DNA of 64,000 bases from Pocillopora verrucosa (GCF_036669915.1 NC_089316.1:25392493-25456492), one strand, 5' to 3'. Shown: positions 34,171-46,303, counted from the stretch's first letter. Numbers and translations: made by a program. Notes: generated by a model not told the origin, from the sequence alone.

Positions 34171-37100
34171 CTACAGCAATGTGATGGTCACGTGACCACG
34201 ACCCGCGGAATTGTAACAACATTCATTCCGCTGATTGTTTCCAACATTGAAGGATCCACCACCACCCCCACAGGAATCATTCTTGTTGCTCCCACTGCCT
34301 CCACCAGAGTACCCTCCTCCTCCTCCCCCTGCCCCACCCTTTAAATTTCCACCAGAAGCCCCACCTCCTCCACCAAATCCACCGTCAGTAACGTTGAATC
34401 TGCCTCTCCCACCCACCCCTCCCTGAAGAAATCCCATACCACCTTCTCCACCTTTTCCACTTCTTCCACTGGAATAAAACCCACCACCACCACCACCTGA
34501 AATGAGGTATGTTTATATTTATCATAGCATATATAAGAAAAAAACGACTGAGAAGTTACACGATAAGATATTTAGGAGTTTTCATTCATTCCCTCAATGG
34601 GAAATATTTCTCCTCTATGGCAAAAAGCCTGACCAAAACCTTTATTAAAAGAGATTATTAGACCTGCATCCTTTAGTAAGACTCTCATCTCTATATTCAT
34701 TCATTTTTTGCTAACAAATTTTTAAGCGACCTTATTCCTTAAATGGTCCTCCCTACTTAGGCGTTCTTACCTGAAAATCCACTCGGGGTAGTCTTTGCAC
34801 CATTTCCATCTCTACCTCCTTTCCTTGACTTGCGCCCAGGATTCCCAGCTGTGTCTCTGTTGGCGTCACATTCTGCGTATCTGGAATGAACCGTATGTAC
34901 GCCCCCTCCACCTCCAGCAACTATCAAAGGTGTATCAGCTCCTCTTACAATAAATGTACCTCCACCACCTCCAGATGAATGTTTCAGCTTATTTATGCCT
35001 CCCGCTTGACCAACAAGTATCTGAATGACTTCGCCCACGTTCAAGCGGAATGTTCCAATCATTCTTGCTCCCCTTCCCCGGTACTGAGAGCTGTTTGGGT
35101 GTGAATCGTACCCTCCTGTTGCTCCTACTGCTTCTATTCTGTACTCACCAGTATACGGTACAGTCCACTGTTGAATACCACTAGACAGTTTAACTTGTCC
35201 GTCATGATCCTGATCTAAGTAGTGACTGCCCAGCGTTGTTGGACCATATCTTCCAGTGGTATTGAGATTTGTAAAAACAGCTTTGAATGCTGAGGACGTT
35301 TTGTACGACAATTATTTTTAAAAAAATTTTTTTTCAAACCGGCATAGGCATAACCAATTTCATGTTTTCCTTGTGTTTGTTTGCTAGTTTGTTTGTTTAC
35401 AAGCGACCAGCGTAACGCAGAAACATGGAACTACAGATCTCTAGTTGTAAGTATTTTGGAAAAGAAAATCGACTAGAACTCTTGTGACTAAGAGGACCCA
35501 CGAAAACACTGTTATTTATTCTAAGCCCTTTTTTTTCCTGAAGAGAAACAGGCTCGCTATGGGGGAGAGATTTCGGTTTAGTCTCCATACACAAATAAAT
35601 GAATTGGTTTTTTTTCATACCAATCTCTGGAAACGGGCGTTTGTACTATATTTTTCAAGGAAGATACGTATGTATAAAACTTTGTACTAGTGTCTTTACG
35701 TGATGCATACATGATGATAAAGTACTCGTCTATGATCACTACAGCTCATAGTTTTAAACTAACTTTTTACCTGAATTTATCTGTATCTGGCTAAAGATTG
35801 GTATCGTGCGGCGTTTTTCAGGAAAAGAAGGAGGCATATCTGTCATACTTACTGCAATTGAATCCCGTTTTGCACTTGCAACTGTAAGACCCGTCAATAT
35901 TATTGCAACTTGCATTATAGTGGCATCGATGGACGTTACTCGTACACTCGTCTACATCTACAAAGTTTGAAAATAAAAGTGAGAAAAGTTTTAAAATTGG
36001 ACAAGTAAACTTTCTTCTCCCTCTCGTGTACAACCTAAGGTAAATGATCCACCGAACTTGCGATTAATTTTTTTTTTTGAAAAGTTATGTTCTTTTCCAA
36101 AATGAGCAGCCGATCTCGGTGTCAACATTTTTTTTTCAACCATTACCTGTGCAATTTCGGCCGTCCCCCTGATAACCTTCTTTACAGCCGCAACAATAAG
36201 ATCCTTCGATATTATTAGAAAAAGCTTTGGCAGGGCAGTCATGAGTATTTTCTGTACACTAACTTTTGTCGAAACGAAAAAAGTAAATTTATACTAATGA
36301 GAGCCTGTCCTGCTGCATGAAAAATCGTTAGAAGAGAAAAACAAAATATCAGTGAAACCTTTTTCACAGTTTTCTCCAGTGTAACTCTCTGGACATAGGC
36401 AGATGTATCTCTTGTCTGTAAATCCGTTGAGGCAGGTCGCATTATGAAGACAAGGGTTACTGCGACATGGATTCTAAAAGTAGACATGACGTTTATAAAC
36501 ATTTCATAAATTAAGAAGGTAAATATTACTTGACGATTGATATCCAAGCCGATTCTAGATGATTGTGTTCAAGAAAAGTTACCTCAGTTGTCCAATGAAT
36601 AAAACCTTTTCGTGTTTCATTATCTTCACGATGTTGGATGTGGTCAGAATCACTCAATTGGCAGAGCCTGAAGCCTGTCTCGTTTGGTGGGCCGATGTTC
36701 ACAGACACACAGGTGCTTTCCATCAGGCACTCAAATCTGCAGTCACCATTGAGCTCCGTGCCCATTAGCAGATACATTTCTTTGAAAACGTAACGTTGAG
36801 GAGCATATCCTTCCTCTGGTTTCTTAAATCGAAGGCTACGGCAACCAAAATCTGCAAATAATTGGATCTTTAAGGAGAAGTGTTATCGGTATTATAATGA
36901 CCCTGGGAGGGGTTTGCTAACTTGTGACTCTTGGAATAATCCATTTTACTCCCAAACACACCCATAAGTTGCAAAAAGGTTAACATCAGTAAGCAGAGAT
37001 TGTAGATGTACCATAAAGAGACTTCATACCAGTAAAAAAAAAACTGACCACGACTTAGTTTATTTTCAAAAGATACATGAAAATGTCTTCACCAACAACT

Positions 37101-38718
37101 GAAAACAAACTTTAAAGATGAAAATGTTAATTATCGCTGGGATCCCCTTGACAATCTCTTGCACCAAAGTAGTTAGGGACATCGAAGCGGTCCCCATCAA
37201 ACCTGTTAACAGCTGAAAGATAACTTAATTAATTTTTGTTAAAAGATCTGAGGTAATCTACTCTTTGATTGTCAAATTGTTTAAAATAGGTTGCTTTTAC
37301 CATTTATTTTCACCGTTCGCTTGTCTTTCAGTTGAATGTAATATCTAACACCTGTTAATTTTGCACTACATGAGGGCTTTTCTCCTATGTCCAGTCCGGC
37401 AAAGATTTCGTGCTCTGTAAGTTACTATGTACCTGTTTGAAAACCTAGACTGACGTTTACGCGTTATGTATCAAATGTTAAAACAATATCTTCACTTGAC
37501 TTAAAAAAACCGTATTTTTTGTCCTTTTGTTTTGTTTGTTTGTTTTATGTTTGTTTTTTGTTTTTTTCATACATGATATCACCTGTCTTCGCCCCACTGA
37601 TCAAACAAACACTTGAAAACGTCTACATGTGTAAAGTAAGTTTGTTTTCTCTTTCCTGCAAAGTATAGCTTCAAACACCAACGTGATTGCGATTTATCTA
37701 CAAGAATAGCAGGCTAAAATGAAACACTGAGCTCCGACAAGTAATAACTGAGCTCTATGTGGCTGTTTTCCTTGTACGAAAGACCAAGAACTCCTCTTTA
37801 TGCAGATTTGTCTGCCCTTCAAAATAAATTTCATGACTAAAGCAAGTTTGTTTTCTCTGCCTGCAAAGTACAGCTTTTAACACCAACATGATTGCAATTT
37901 ATCTACCAGAATAGCAGGCTAAGATGAAACACTAAGCTCCGACAAGTAATAACTGAGCTCCATGCAGCTGTTTGCCTTGCACCAAGGACTCACCTTCATG
38001 TAGATTTTTCTGCCCTTCAAAGTAAATCTCATACAAGCCTCGCACATCAGGGTATTTATCGAATGTTGGTAAAAAATTTATCTCAAGCATGTAGATTAAG
38101 TCTTCTTTCGCTTTGCTTTTGCCGCGTAACAAATTTGACTTGAATTTTGACTTGCGTATTCTTTGACATAATTCCACCTTTGGTGGCGAAGTTATGACGT
38201 CAATTTGAAGTTTTGAGAAGCTCGTTTGGAATTGTGATAAGGTAAGCTTACAGAGAGGGTATTTACAGTTTTTTTACAAGCTAAGGAAAAATCCAAAATT
38301 AAAGTTGATCTTAAGTGAAAGAGGAACATAAGCAACCTTAACTCTGAAAACGTCCACATTTCTAATTCAGTCTCACCAAAGCTTTATAGGTGGAGTATCA
38401 TCTATTTTTTTGAAAGGTCAAGTTAGTAATTATGCTCGATATCAAACATCAAATCAGAGGTCAAATATACATTGTACGCGGAGTAAAAGATTTATCCTGA
38501 TAAGGTGGAGGAAGACGTGTTTGGTCTTTACAGTAATATATCGACTGCCTTATTTCGCATAAATGGTTGACATCTGTTACGAACAAAAGTCAGTTGAGTA
38601 GGGAAATACGACAACATAGATCGAAAGACTTACCCTGTTTTCCGTCAGTAGGGAATTGCAGCCAGCCTTCCCACAAAACAAATATGAGTAGTGAAGAATA
38701 AGCCGCTAAAAATAGCAT
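34171..38718 (-). CDS. secreted PAN/apple-EGF-EGF_CA protein with ALK/LTK-type glycine-rich domain
   Basis: Core exons, minus strand: 38718-38634 (signal peptide, ATG at 38718, LLIFVLWEGW), 36851-36583 (PAN/apple-like; FGCRSLR, CRFECLMES, GFRLCQL), 36473-36359 (six-cysteine EGF), 35957-35853 (calcium-binding EGF, DVDEC), 35289-34771 and 34496-34171 (glycine-rich). Splice phases agree throughout; this set gives 1419 nt, 472 residues. The last two exons match the extracellular glycine-rich domain of ALK/LTK receptors: GRYGPTTLG, EYRIEAVGATGG, EVIQILVGQAGG, several GGGGG runs, CGGGGGSFN and GHVTITLL. There is no transmembrane helix or kinase, so the product is secreted. A decayed second EGF exon (36269-36147) and three extra in-phase exons (37165-38240) lie in the introns. 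Binding partner unknown. Confidence 0.8.
36147..36269 (-). pseudogene. dead second EGF exon inside the PAN/EGF/Gly-rich gene
   Basis: Homologous to the intact second EGF exon of the copy at 54437-54559 (THDC..AKA, GYQGDGRNC). The acceptor AG has become CG, the GAG codon before the first cysteine has become TAG, and one cysteine is now serine. The exon has the same phase at both ends, so skipping it leaves the gene in frame. Confidence 0.65.
37165..38240 (-). other. three extra candidate exons between the signal exon and PAN exon
   Basis: Exon a (about 38240 to 37994, 5' end uncertain) is open over about 80 codons (KVELCQRIRKSKFKSN, FEGQKNLHE) and ends at a GTGAGT donor. Exon b (37414-37301, 114 nt, EHEIFAGLDIGEKPSC) and exon c (37212-37165, 48 nt, AVNRFDGDRFDVPNYF) both enter and leave in phase 1. 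That is the phase used between the signal and PAN exons, so b and c could be inserted without shift. Exon c can also be read on to a TAA at 37128, which would end a short separate protein. I do not recognise the domain, and I did not find counterparts in the two plus-strand copies. Confidence 0.4.
37632..38043. repeat. direct tandem duplication of about 206 bp
   Basis: 37632-37837 and 37838-38043 align along their length (AAGTTTGTTTTCTCT, GCTCCGACAAGTAATAACTGAGCTC, CTGCCCTTCAAA). The right copy includes the donor end of candidate exon a. In the left copy that exon part is degraded. Confidence 0.75.
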
Positions 38719-39840
38719 CTCCAATCTAAAAAAAAACGTTACTGACAAAGAGGTTTTCGAGTCTATCGTTCACAATCAAGCAGCCACACTCTTACTGTGA
38801 TGATTACGTAATGTCTTTGATGGATTCAGCGCAAGCAGATTTCATAACTGATCGACAATTGTCCATTGTCTTTACCTCTGGGGTTGACTTAGAGGTAATT
38901 TCAATGTTTGTTTTTTTTCTTACTTCACCGGAAATTGAAATAGATTCGCAACTTTTTCTTGTCATTTTTAACAATTAAATTTTTAGTCGCATTTGCTTAA
39001 CCCCTTTTGACAACCTAGACACTCAGCAATCCATCATAGTTAAAAAAAAAAAAACCTCTCTCTAAAGTGAACACAAATAAATGAATTCAATTGTCGTTGA
39101 CACAAGAGTGGCAACAATTACGAGCACTTTTATTTTTTTAATTAAAAAACTACTTCATTTGAATGTGGGCAGAAAAAAAAACATTTATCTTGAAATCATT
39201 TTCTCTAGAGAGGTAATCCCTGTTTCTAATTCTAAATTCGACTTTTTAACTTTTTAACCACGACATAGATTTTAAAATTATAAGCTATACAACCTGCATG
39301 AAGCATAGGCTAATCACGACGGGTATGGGTCACAAATACATACTGAGTTACATTGAGCTAAAAAATATACAATTACCATTCAGGTACAAGTTTCAAGTAA
39401 AATTAACTAATTCATGACCAGGCACAACAAGCAGAGCAAATGATAACAAGAATTAGCGTTGAAAAGAAATTTGGGCATTCAGAGAGGAGGCTATGATAAC
39501 TAATGTTGTAAGCGAAGGTATGAAAACAGCTTTAAAGTACACTAATTCAAAATTTGAGAATAGGCTTTAACATGATAATCTCAGAAGACGTCAGGCTAAA
39601 AGCTATTCTTCTGTCGCTTCTTAAAACTGAACAAAAGTGTCACAGCACATAAGGGCTGTCTGTTTGACGGTTTGTTTAATATGTAAGTATCCTCGAAAAA
39701 CATGATAACTAATGGTCAGCAGTAACGAATAATAATCATCAGAATAATGATGATTATGATAATGTTGAAAAGTGGAAGAAAAGCTAGTGTACATAAATTG
39801 TTCAAAGTTTTCAGTCTTTCCATAACAATCTCCTTCCTCA
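38719..39840. other. intergenic, no gene recognised
   Basis: Between the 5' end of the PAN/EGF/Gly-rich gene and the 3' end of the GPCR, both on the minus strand. It should hold the promoter of the former. No repeat family or coding signal seen. Confidence 0.5.
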
Positions 39841-40761
39841 CTAGATAAATGGTTGTACGACGTGGGTTTTTTTGCCAAATATAAACTTTTTCATTTCTTT
39901 CTGTCTAAAGCAGTAAATCAAAGGATTAACAAACGAATTTAACAGGCCAAATGTTTGCCACACTTGGTCGCTGATGGGACATTTAACATAAAGGCCTGCA
40001 TTCATAACGATCAGACAGAAACCAAGTGGGAGAAGGCAGACAACAACAGCACCAACTACAAACATAGTAGTTTTAAGGGCCCTGTTCTCTGTGGAAGATC
40101 TTTCTACTTCTTCTGCAGGCAGTTGCTCTGCTTTTATCTTCTTTTGGTGGCGGCGGGTTTCGTGATACAAAATCAAATAAGCAGAGGTAACGAAAACGAT
40201 ACATGAATTAGTGGCAAGGCCTGTCATGGGAAGCAACACATAATACATTTTTAATGCGCTAAAAACCCCACCAAGAATTGAAATAATCCAAAATACTGAC
40301 ACTGTTATCTTTATGGTGTTGTGGGTCATAATGTTCGAGTAGTGCATCGTAAACTTGATCGCTACGAGCCTCTCGAAAGTAACTAACATCAGATGAAGAT
40401 ATGAAGCCAGTACCAAGGCAGCCATAACATCGTAATTGAAGCTCGCGACTGCCTGACTGCTGCTGATGCCAAATATTAGGGTTATCCTCCACAAGATGTA
40501 GGATGGTTGGCCGAGGAGCCCACTTAGTGCGTCAGTAACCGCTAAGCAGGCCAACAAAATGTTGCTGTTTGTTCGGAGTCGTGGTCTTGTTTTCACGGCC
40601 TGTATCACCAGCACGTTGAGAAGAACTGTAAAGGGGCAAGTGATGGTGTTGATGATAATAGAGATGACAGTACTAACCTCCACAGGAACACTTGCAATGT
40701 CGCCTTCCCCACTGGTCGAGTTTGAAACGTTTTCAGAAATAGCCCGCGAGAAATTTACCAT
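39841..40761 (-). CDS. rhodopsin-class GPCR, intronless
   Basis: 306 residues from the ATG at 40761 to a TAG, with seven hydrophobic segments. The N-terminus has N-glycosylation sequons (NFS, NVS, NST). TM1 ends in LNVLVI, TM2 has LLACLAVTDALSG, TM3 ends in FERLVAI (ERL in place of DRY), and TM7 has NPLIYCF (NPxxY) followed by a basic KEMKKFIF helix 8. The usual TM6 CWxP is CLLP, without the tryptophan. I see no cysteine in the expected place before TM3, so the standard TM3-ECL2 disulfide may be absent. These traits are common in the expanded orphan GPCR families of corals and sea anemones; the ligand is unknown. A decayed relative lies at 44605-44950 on the same strand. Confidence 0.9.
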   Translation of the reverse strand: MVNFSRAISENVSNSTSGEGDIASVPVEVSTVISIIINTITCPFTVLLNVLVIQAVKTRPRLRTNSNILLACLAVTDALSGLLGQPSYILWRITLIFGISSSQAVASFNYDVMAALVLASYLHLMLVTFERLVAIKFTMHYSNIMTHNTIKITVSVFWIISILGGVFSALKMYYVLLPMTGLATNSCIVFVTSAYLILYHETRRHQKKIKAEQLPAEEVERSSTENRALKTTMFVVGAVVVCLLPLGFCLIVMNAGLYVKCPISDQVWQTFGLLNSFVNPLIYCFRQKEMKKFIFGKKTHVVQPFI

Positions 40762-40859
40762 GTCGAGTTTGAAGCCTAAAGTAAGTCAATAAAGATCAAC
40801 TAATTGATATATATTACTGTTTAGGCTTTGATCTACCTCTAAAAGTAACCTGCAAATTT

Positions 40860-41690
40860 TGCTAACGGATTTTTAATCTTGCACGAAGACGATTGGTGAA
40901 AAGGGCAAAGGAAAGCCGATGTCTCAAGTAATTTAAGCATCTCCAAACAATGACCCCGGACTCCACATTCACAAAACAACAATACAAAAGAAAGCTTCCT
41001 TTGAATCGCTTACCGCAGACTAATAAATAGAATTTTCCCAAAGGATTTTTTATCCTGCACAAAAAACCGGTTGGAGAAAAAATAACAGAGGAAAGCTGAT
41101 GTCTCAAGTAATTGAGCATCTCCAAACAATGACCCCGGACTGCAAATTCACACAACAACACGACACAATAAATAGAATTTTCCTATAGGATACTTAATCT
41201 TGCACGAAGACGGTGGGAAAAAAAAACAGAGGACAGCTGATGTATTGAGTGATTTAAGCATCTCCAGACAACGAACCCGGACTCCACATTCACACAGCAA
41301 CACTACAAAAAAGCCTCTGTTGGATCGCTTACTGCCGACTAATAAATAGAATTATCCTAAAGGATTTTTAATCCTGCACAATGACGGTGAGCGAAAAAGG
41401 CCGAGGAAAACTAATGTCTTAAGTAAATCAAGCTTCTCCAAACAATTACCCCGGACTCCGCATTTACAAAACAACACTACAAAAGAAAGCTTCCATAGAA
41501 TCGCTTACCGAATCGCTTACAGAATCGCAGACTAACAAATTGATTTTTTCTGAAGGATTTTTAATCCTGGGCGATGACGGTGAGCGAAAAAGGCGGAGGA
41601 TAGCTAATGTCTTAAGTAAGTTAAGCACCTCTAAACCATGACCTCGGATCCCCATTCACACAACAACACCATAAAAAAAGATTTGCAATG
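40860..41690. repeat. minisatellite of about five ~176-bp units
   Basis: The motif GGATTTTTAATC(T/C)TGCAC recurs at about 40866, 41044, 41187, 41364 and 41547. Each is followed by AAG.ATCTCCAAACAATGACCCCGG-like sequence and CACAACAACAC. Spacings are about 177, 143, 177 and 184 bp, so one unit has an internal deletion. The array lies just 5' of the GPCR at 39841-40761. Confidence 0.75.
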
Positions 41691-42972
41691 AAAAGACAAG
41701 TTACTTTAGTTGTTTTGAATCAGATGGATTCCCTCAAGCTCGGCTCAAGAAACAAAATTAGTCTAAAAGTGACTGAAATAAGTTTTGGATTGATGTTTTT
41801 CATATTATCACTAAATGATTTTTAGTGAGCCCAAAGTGGTTCCGGTCCTTACAGGCTTGTGGTAGTGGTTGTGATAACTTGAAGTAGCTTGCTCGACTCT
41901 TCACATATCTTGCTTTAAATTCAAGAAGTTGAAGCGTCTTTCACCGCTAAATAAATATTCCGTGATTATAAAGTTTGACAATTGTCATTTCTCGACTAAG
42001 ATTTCCATTCAAGGAAAAATATCCATTGATACAACCTGAATCAAAAGTTTTTCTTTTATATGCAAATCTGAGATCGATGACACGTTACAAACTGGACAAC
42101 CATGAAATATTTATTTATCAGTGGAAAGCGCAAATTTTCTTGAAGTTAGAACATGATTTATAAAAAGTGAGTGAGCTATTTAGAGTTATTGCGAATATTA
42201 AAAAAGGCTTTTCCGAGGACTGAAAACATTTAAGGTCCGAAAAAACATATTGGGTGATAAAATGAAATTATTAATCAAAAATTTATTTCACTCAGTTCCG
42301 CATTAATTTTGATTCCTGAAAAAGAATCAAAAGATAATTCTGTTTTCTATTCAAATCTTAGCCTTCGAACGGCAAGTAATTCGCTTTAGAACCAAGAAAT
42401 ATTTATTTAGCATTGGAAGGCACAAAACATGAAATGTTACAACATGATGTGTGGAAGCACCAGCGAGCTGTTTCAAATTATCGCGACCTCTAAAAATGGC
42501 CGCGACCATTTAGGACCCTCAAATCACATTTTAGTGATGTGGGAATAATATTGATCCATAAACGATTTCAGTCACTTAAATTATTTGCATGAGGCTTTTT
42601 CATGGTCACTTTAATTATTCGAGAATTTATATCTTCCTATCTTGACGCATCAACCACGATTTTCATTACAAACATTAATTATTTGGCATCTTCCTCATCT
42701 TTGGTGTCACAGTTAATAATTTGCGTGGTGACAATATGCAAAATACAACTTCTTTACCTCATTTGACGCCATTTGAATCAGCTAAACAAGTGTAGAGAAG
42801 CCGGAAAATATAGATGCATGTTAAGAAGCGCACACAAAAAAAATTATGGACACTTTTGCTAATGATCCAAACGAACATGACATCAAGGGAATGATATTTC
42901 TCTTGAAACGGGGCCTCTCGGTCTTTGGTCTTTTTTTTGTTTTTTACAACTGAAAACACATCGTAATATAAA
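41691..42972. other. intergenic, no gene recognised
   Basis: AT-rich. Two segments near 42060-42270 and 42350-42540 look weakly alike (AGAAATATTTATTTA.CA.TGGAA, AACATGAT, GAGCT.TTT), suggesting an old duplication. No coding signal. Confidence 0.35.
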
Positions 42973-43417
42973 GCCTGGTGTTTATATGCGGGGCAAATCC
43001 CAGACGATCAGTGACCTCAATTTTTCCCGATCGTCCCAGATTTTGCCGACATAATCCAACAAAAATACGAAATTATAGATTTCCCCGACTGTTTGGGATG
43101 ATCGGCGAAAAATAGGCATCACTTGTATTATCCTGACTCTCCCAAATTTCTGAAATATCGGCGATCATTCACGATATTATAAAACCTCAATTTCCCAGTC
43201 GGAGACGTCGCCGATACTTTTAGCTCGCTACCTTTCTCTGGTTGCTTAACCCCGGTAACCCCAAGTCACAAATAACAAAAAAATGGCGTGCGGAAGAATC
43301 TGGGACAAACCTTGCTAGACGTCTGTCGATCTCTCGCTATATCGGCAGAATCTGGACGGTCGGTAATAAGAGAAGTCGCCGATCGTCTGGGATTTTCCTG
43401 ACGTCAGTAAACGAGGC
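42973..43417. mobile_element. MITE-like element with terminal inverted repeats
   Basis: The left end carries GGGCAAATCCCAGACGATC and the right end its inverse GATCGTCTGGGATTTTCC; GCCTGG and CGAGGC extend the similarity outward. The inside holds more copies of the GATCGTCC/CCCAGA motif. There is no open frame of note in about 445 bp. Confidence 0.65.
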
Positions 43418-44604
43418 GAAATAATTTATAAAAATAACTTAGTTTCTTAGGTACGCTCCAAATTTTCCGAGTGCTTCATATCTTCTTGAATTCACGGCTG
43501 ATGTGTAATCGGATTGTTTTATAATATTACCTACGCACTTATTTAAATTGCGGTTTTTTTTCTCAATTTAAAACTGCCGAAGAGACCAGCGCGCTATATT
43601 TCTATGAAAATCGTCTTTTGACCAAAAAAAGCTCTATTGAAATGAACAGATTTAAAATAAATGAAAGAGAAGTGAGAGTCTTAATCAAAAGGTGCACAGA
43701 CAGTCAAAATTTAAAATAAAATCGCAGACCCACTCGGCGATAAAATTGCTTATTCAATTTGCACAATGTTGTAGGGTTTACGAAATATAAACCGCGAGCC
43801 CAATGAGATCTATACGTTTAAAGCAAGGCGACAGCGACAAAGAAAATTAAATTTTGAAACAAAAGCTTTTTTAAAAGTTGCTCGCGTATAGGCGACCCAG
43901 GTAAGAGACTCACCATGTGTTAATCGTTGTTTACGAGACTACACGCACAGAAAATTACGCTGCGTTTCAGTGGAACATTCTGAAAGCTGTCGGATTTATA
44001 TTAAATTCTTCTGTTTTAAAACATTTAAAGGACATATCAACACTTAAAAATGATATTTACCGAGCCAAAGAATGATCCGAAAGTGACGAAGATCGAATTT
44101 AGTCAGGAAATTCAGTTTTCATTTTCCAGACATAATTCGATTCCTATCGCGTTTGGGAATCGTAGCATTATTCCCCGATAAGCTTTTTTTTGTCCCTTCT
44201 AAGGCTTAAATATCCATTGATTTCTAAATCGAATATCCTGCCATAAATCTACCGTAATTTTGAGTTCCTACAGGTATATCTCATTCGGGATGTAACAGAA
44301 AAACAATCAGGATGGAAATTTTAACAACAGCAAATCCAAGTCAGCCAAGAGCATTAAACTTCACTGAATACCTTTTTAAACTATAAACTAATACCCTCTA
44401 CTCGAGGCTTCGGTCGCCTAAATGTACTTTACAGTGACCAAATCTAGTTGATACTTCCAACACGAGTTTCGGATTACACTCACCTCTCTTGATCAAAAAT
44501 ATAACTATCATAGAAAACAATAACTAAGGAGTTTGGTTTGTTGAGTGCATTACGCGAAAGAAAGGAGAACACAGACAACTTTCAAGTTTTCAGTCTCCCG
44601 TATT

Positions 44605-44950
44605 TTAAACGATCAAACAGAAATCAAACGGGAGACGGCAGACAACAACAGCAGCAACTACAAACATAGGGGTCATTAACACCCTGCTTTCTTTGGAACA
44701 TCTTTCTTCCTCTTGTCGAGGCAGTTGCTCTGCTTTTATCTTCTTTTGGTGGCGACTTGTTTCGAGATACAAAATCACATAATCAGAGGCAACGAAAACG
44801 ATACGAGTTTTTTTAAGCGGCGCTGAAAACCCCACCAAGGATGGAACTGATCCAAAATACTGACACTGCCATCTTCATGGTGTTGTCATTTATCAGATTC
44901 CAATGTTCCATCAATACTCCTTCTACATTTTTAACAATCGGCCCTTTCTG
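44605..44950 (-). pseudogene. fragment of a GPCR related to the gene at 39841-40761
   Basis: Two reading frames encode peptides nearly the same as the intact receptor: SVFWISSILGGVFSA (TM4) and then VILYLETSRHQKKIKAEQLP through VVVCRLPF (TM5 end to TM6). About 18 residues between them are missing with a frameshift, and the TM1-TM3 and TM7 parts are gone. A stop follows CLIV. Confidence 0.8.
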
Positions 44951-46303
44951 AAAGTAATTTTGACAAAACCTCTGATCATCTCTTGCAAAAAAGAAAAATC
45001 TCTTAAAGACATACTTTTGAGGGCAAAAATTTAATTTGAAGGCAATAATGCGACGCCACCACAAAAACCTCATAAGGAGCCGTGCCGGCCTGTCTTTACC
45101 TTTATTAGCATATGACAAAATTACTATTGCGTGAAAAGTGTTTTGAGCATCACCGTTCAAAAGTTATCTCCTTCAACTCCACTGATAGATATCCAATTTT
45201 TTTTTGCATATATGATAAATTAAAGCCTAACATAATATACACAAATACAACTAGTTACTTTACGACTCCTATTTGATCGAAAATTTTTCAATTTGTTGCG
45301 GAAACATTTTCCTAGAGAACTTCTCGTGGTGAGTTTTACTTTGGTTCGCGATCAAAAAACCTTCAAAAAAAGACAACTATTTTCTAGGATAGTGCTTCAG
45401 AAAAATGCAATAAACCAAAGCAGACGAATTCTTTAATTAATTTGACTGTAACAACATCTTTACCCTTTAGACTTAAATGATCATCAACGAAAGGAGATCT
45501 TGATTGTTAATAAAAACTCCTCTTGTCGTCTCCTTGGGAAATATAGAGAGAACGGTTTGGAGAATATGCATACTGATGTCAGGGTGTGAATGGTTAAAAT
45601 AACAAAACAGGAACATGTTGAACAGAGATATCGAGACTGTTTCCCTGTTCAGTTATGATTTTTGTATCATTTTAATAAGATCAAAGAATTGAAAGTTTCA
45701 GATAATTTGTTGATCGCTAGGAAAGGGCAAAGACAAAAAAAAATGGCCGACCTGTAAAAGCGCTTTTGAAAAAGTTTGCCCAGTTCGTAACTAAAAATGG
45801 TAATGGTCGTAAACTTTTTCTCTCATGGCTGTAATCTTGACTATTTAATACATTGTCGAGAAGAAAGGAATTGAGAATTAAGAAAATTATCATAAAGGAA
45901 ATATTATCTTGACGGATCACTACATTTTCAAGAATATCCAATTAAGAAATGTTCGGTCGTCAGTTAGGAAAAATAGTTTTCAGATCTTAATTAAGAGTGA
46001 AAAAGTTAAAAATTTCTTTATCAAGCCAATAACGATGCTTTGTCTCTGAAGTCACATGCAGGTTCTATTTTTAAGTCTGTTTTTGCCTTTCATTTGGCTC
46101 AACCAGCAGTTTTCAGCTCGGCGCAGGTACCAGGCGAAAGTGGTGCCCTATTGTGCCATATGCGTTCAGTGAGAGACTGCGCATGACCGTGTGAACCGAC
46201 TGTACAATCAACCACGCGACGAATTTTATTGAAAAAACCCTTTCATCCTTTTTTCTTAGCTTCTTCGAACAAAAAGCACACGGATCAAGGCAATGGAAGG
46301 CCT
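44951..46303. other. 5' flank of the K2P gene, no gene recognised
   Basis: No recognisable exon. The stretch before 46304 should contain the promoter and 5' UTR of the K2P channel; the frame is open upstream to 46229 without another ATG. Confidence 0.4.

Noticed and set aside
34235..34426. Plus-strand proline-rich frame
   Set aside because: Shadow of the glycine-rich last exon on the minus strand.
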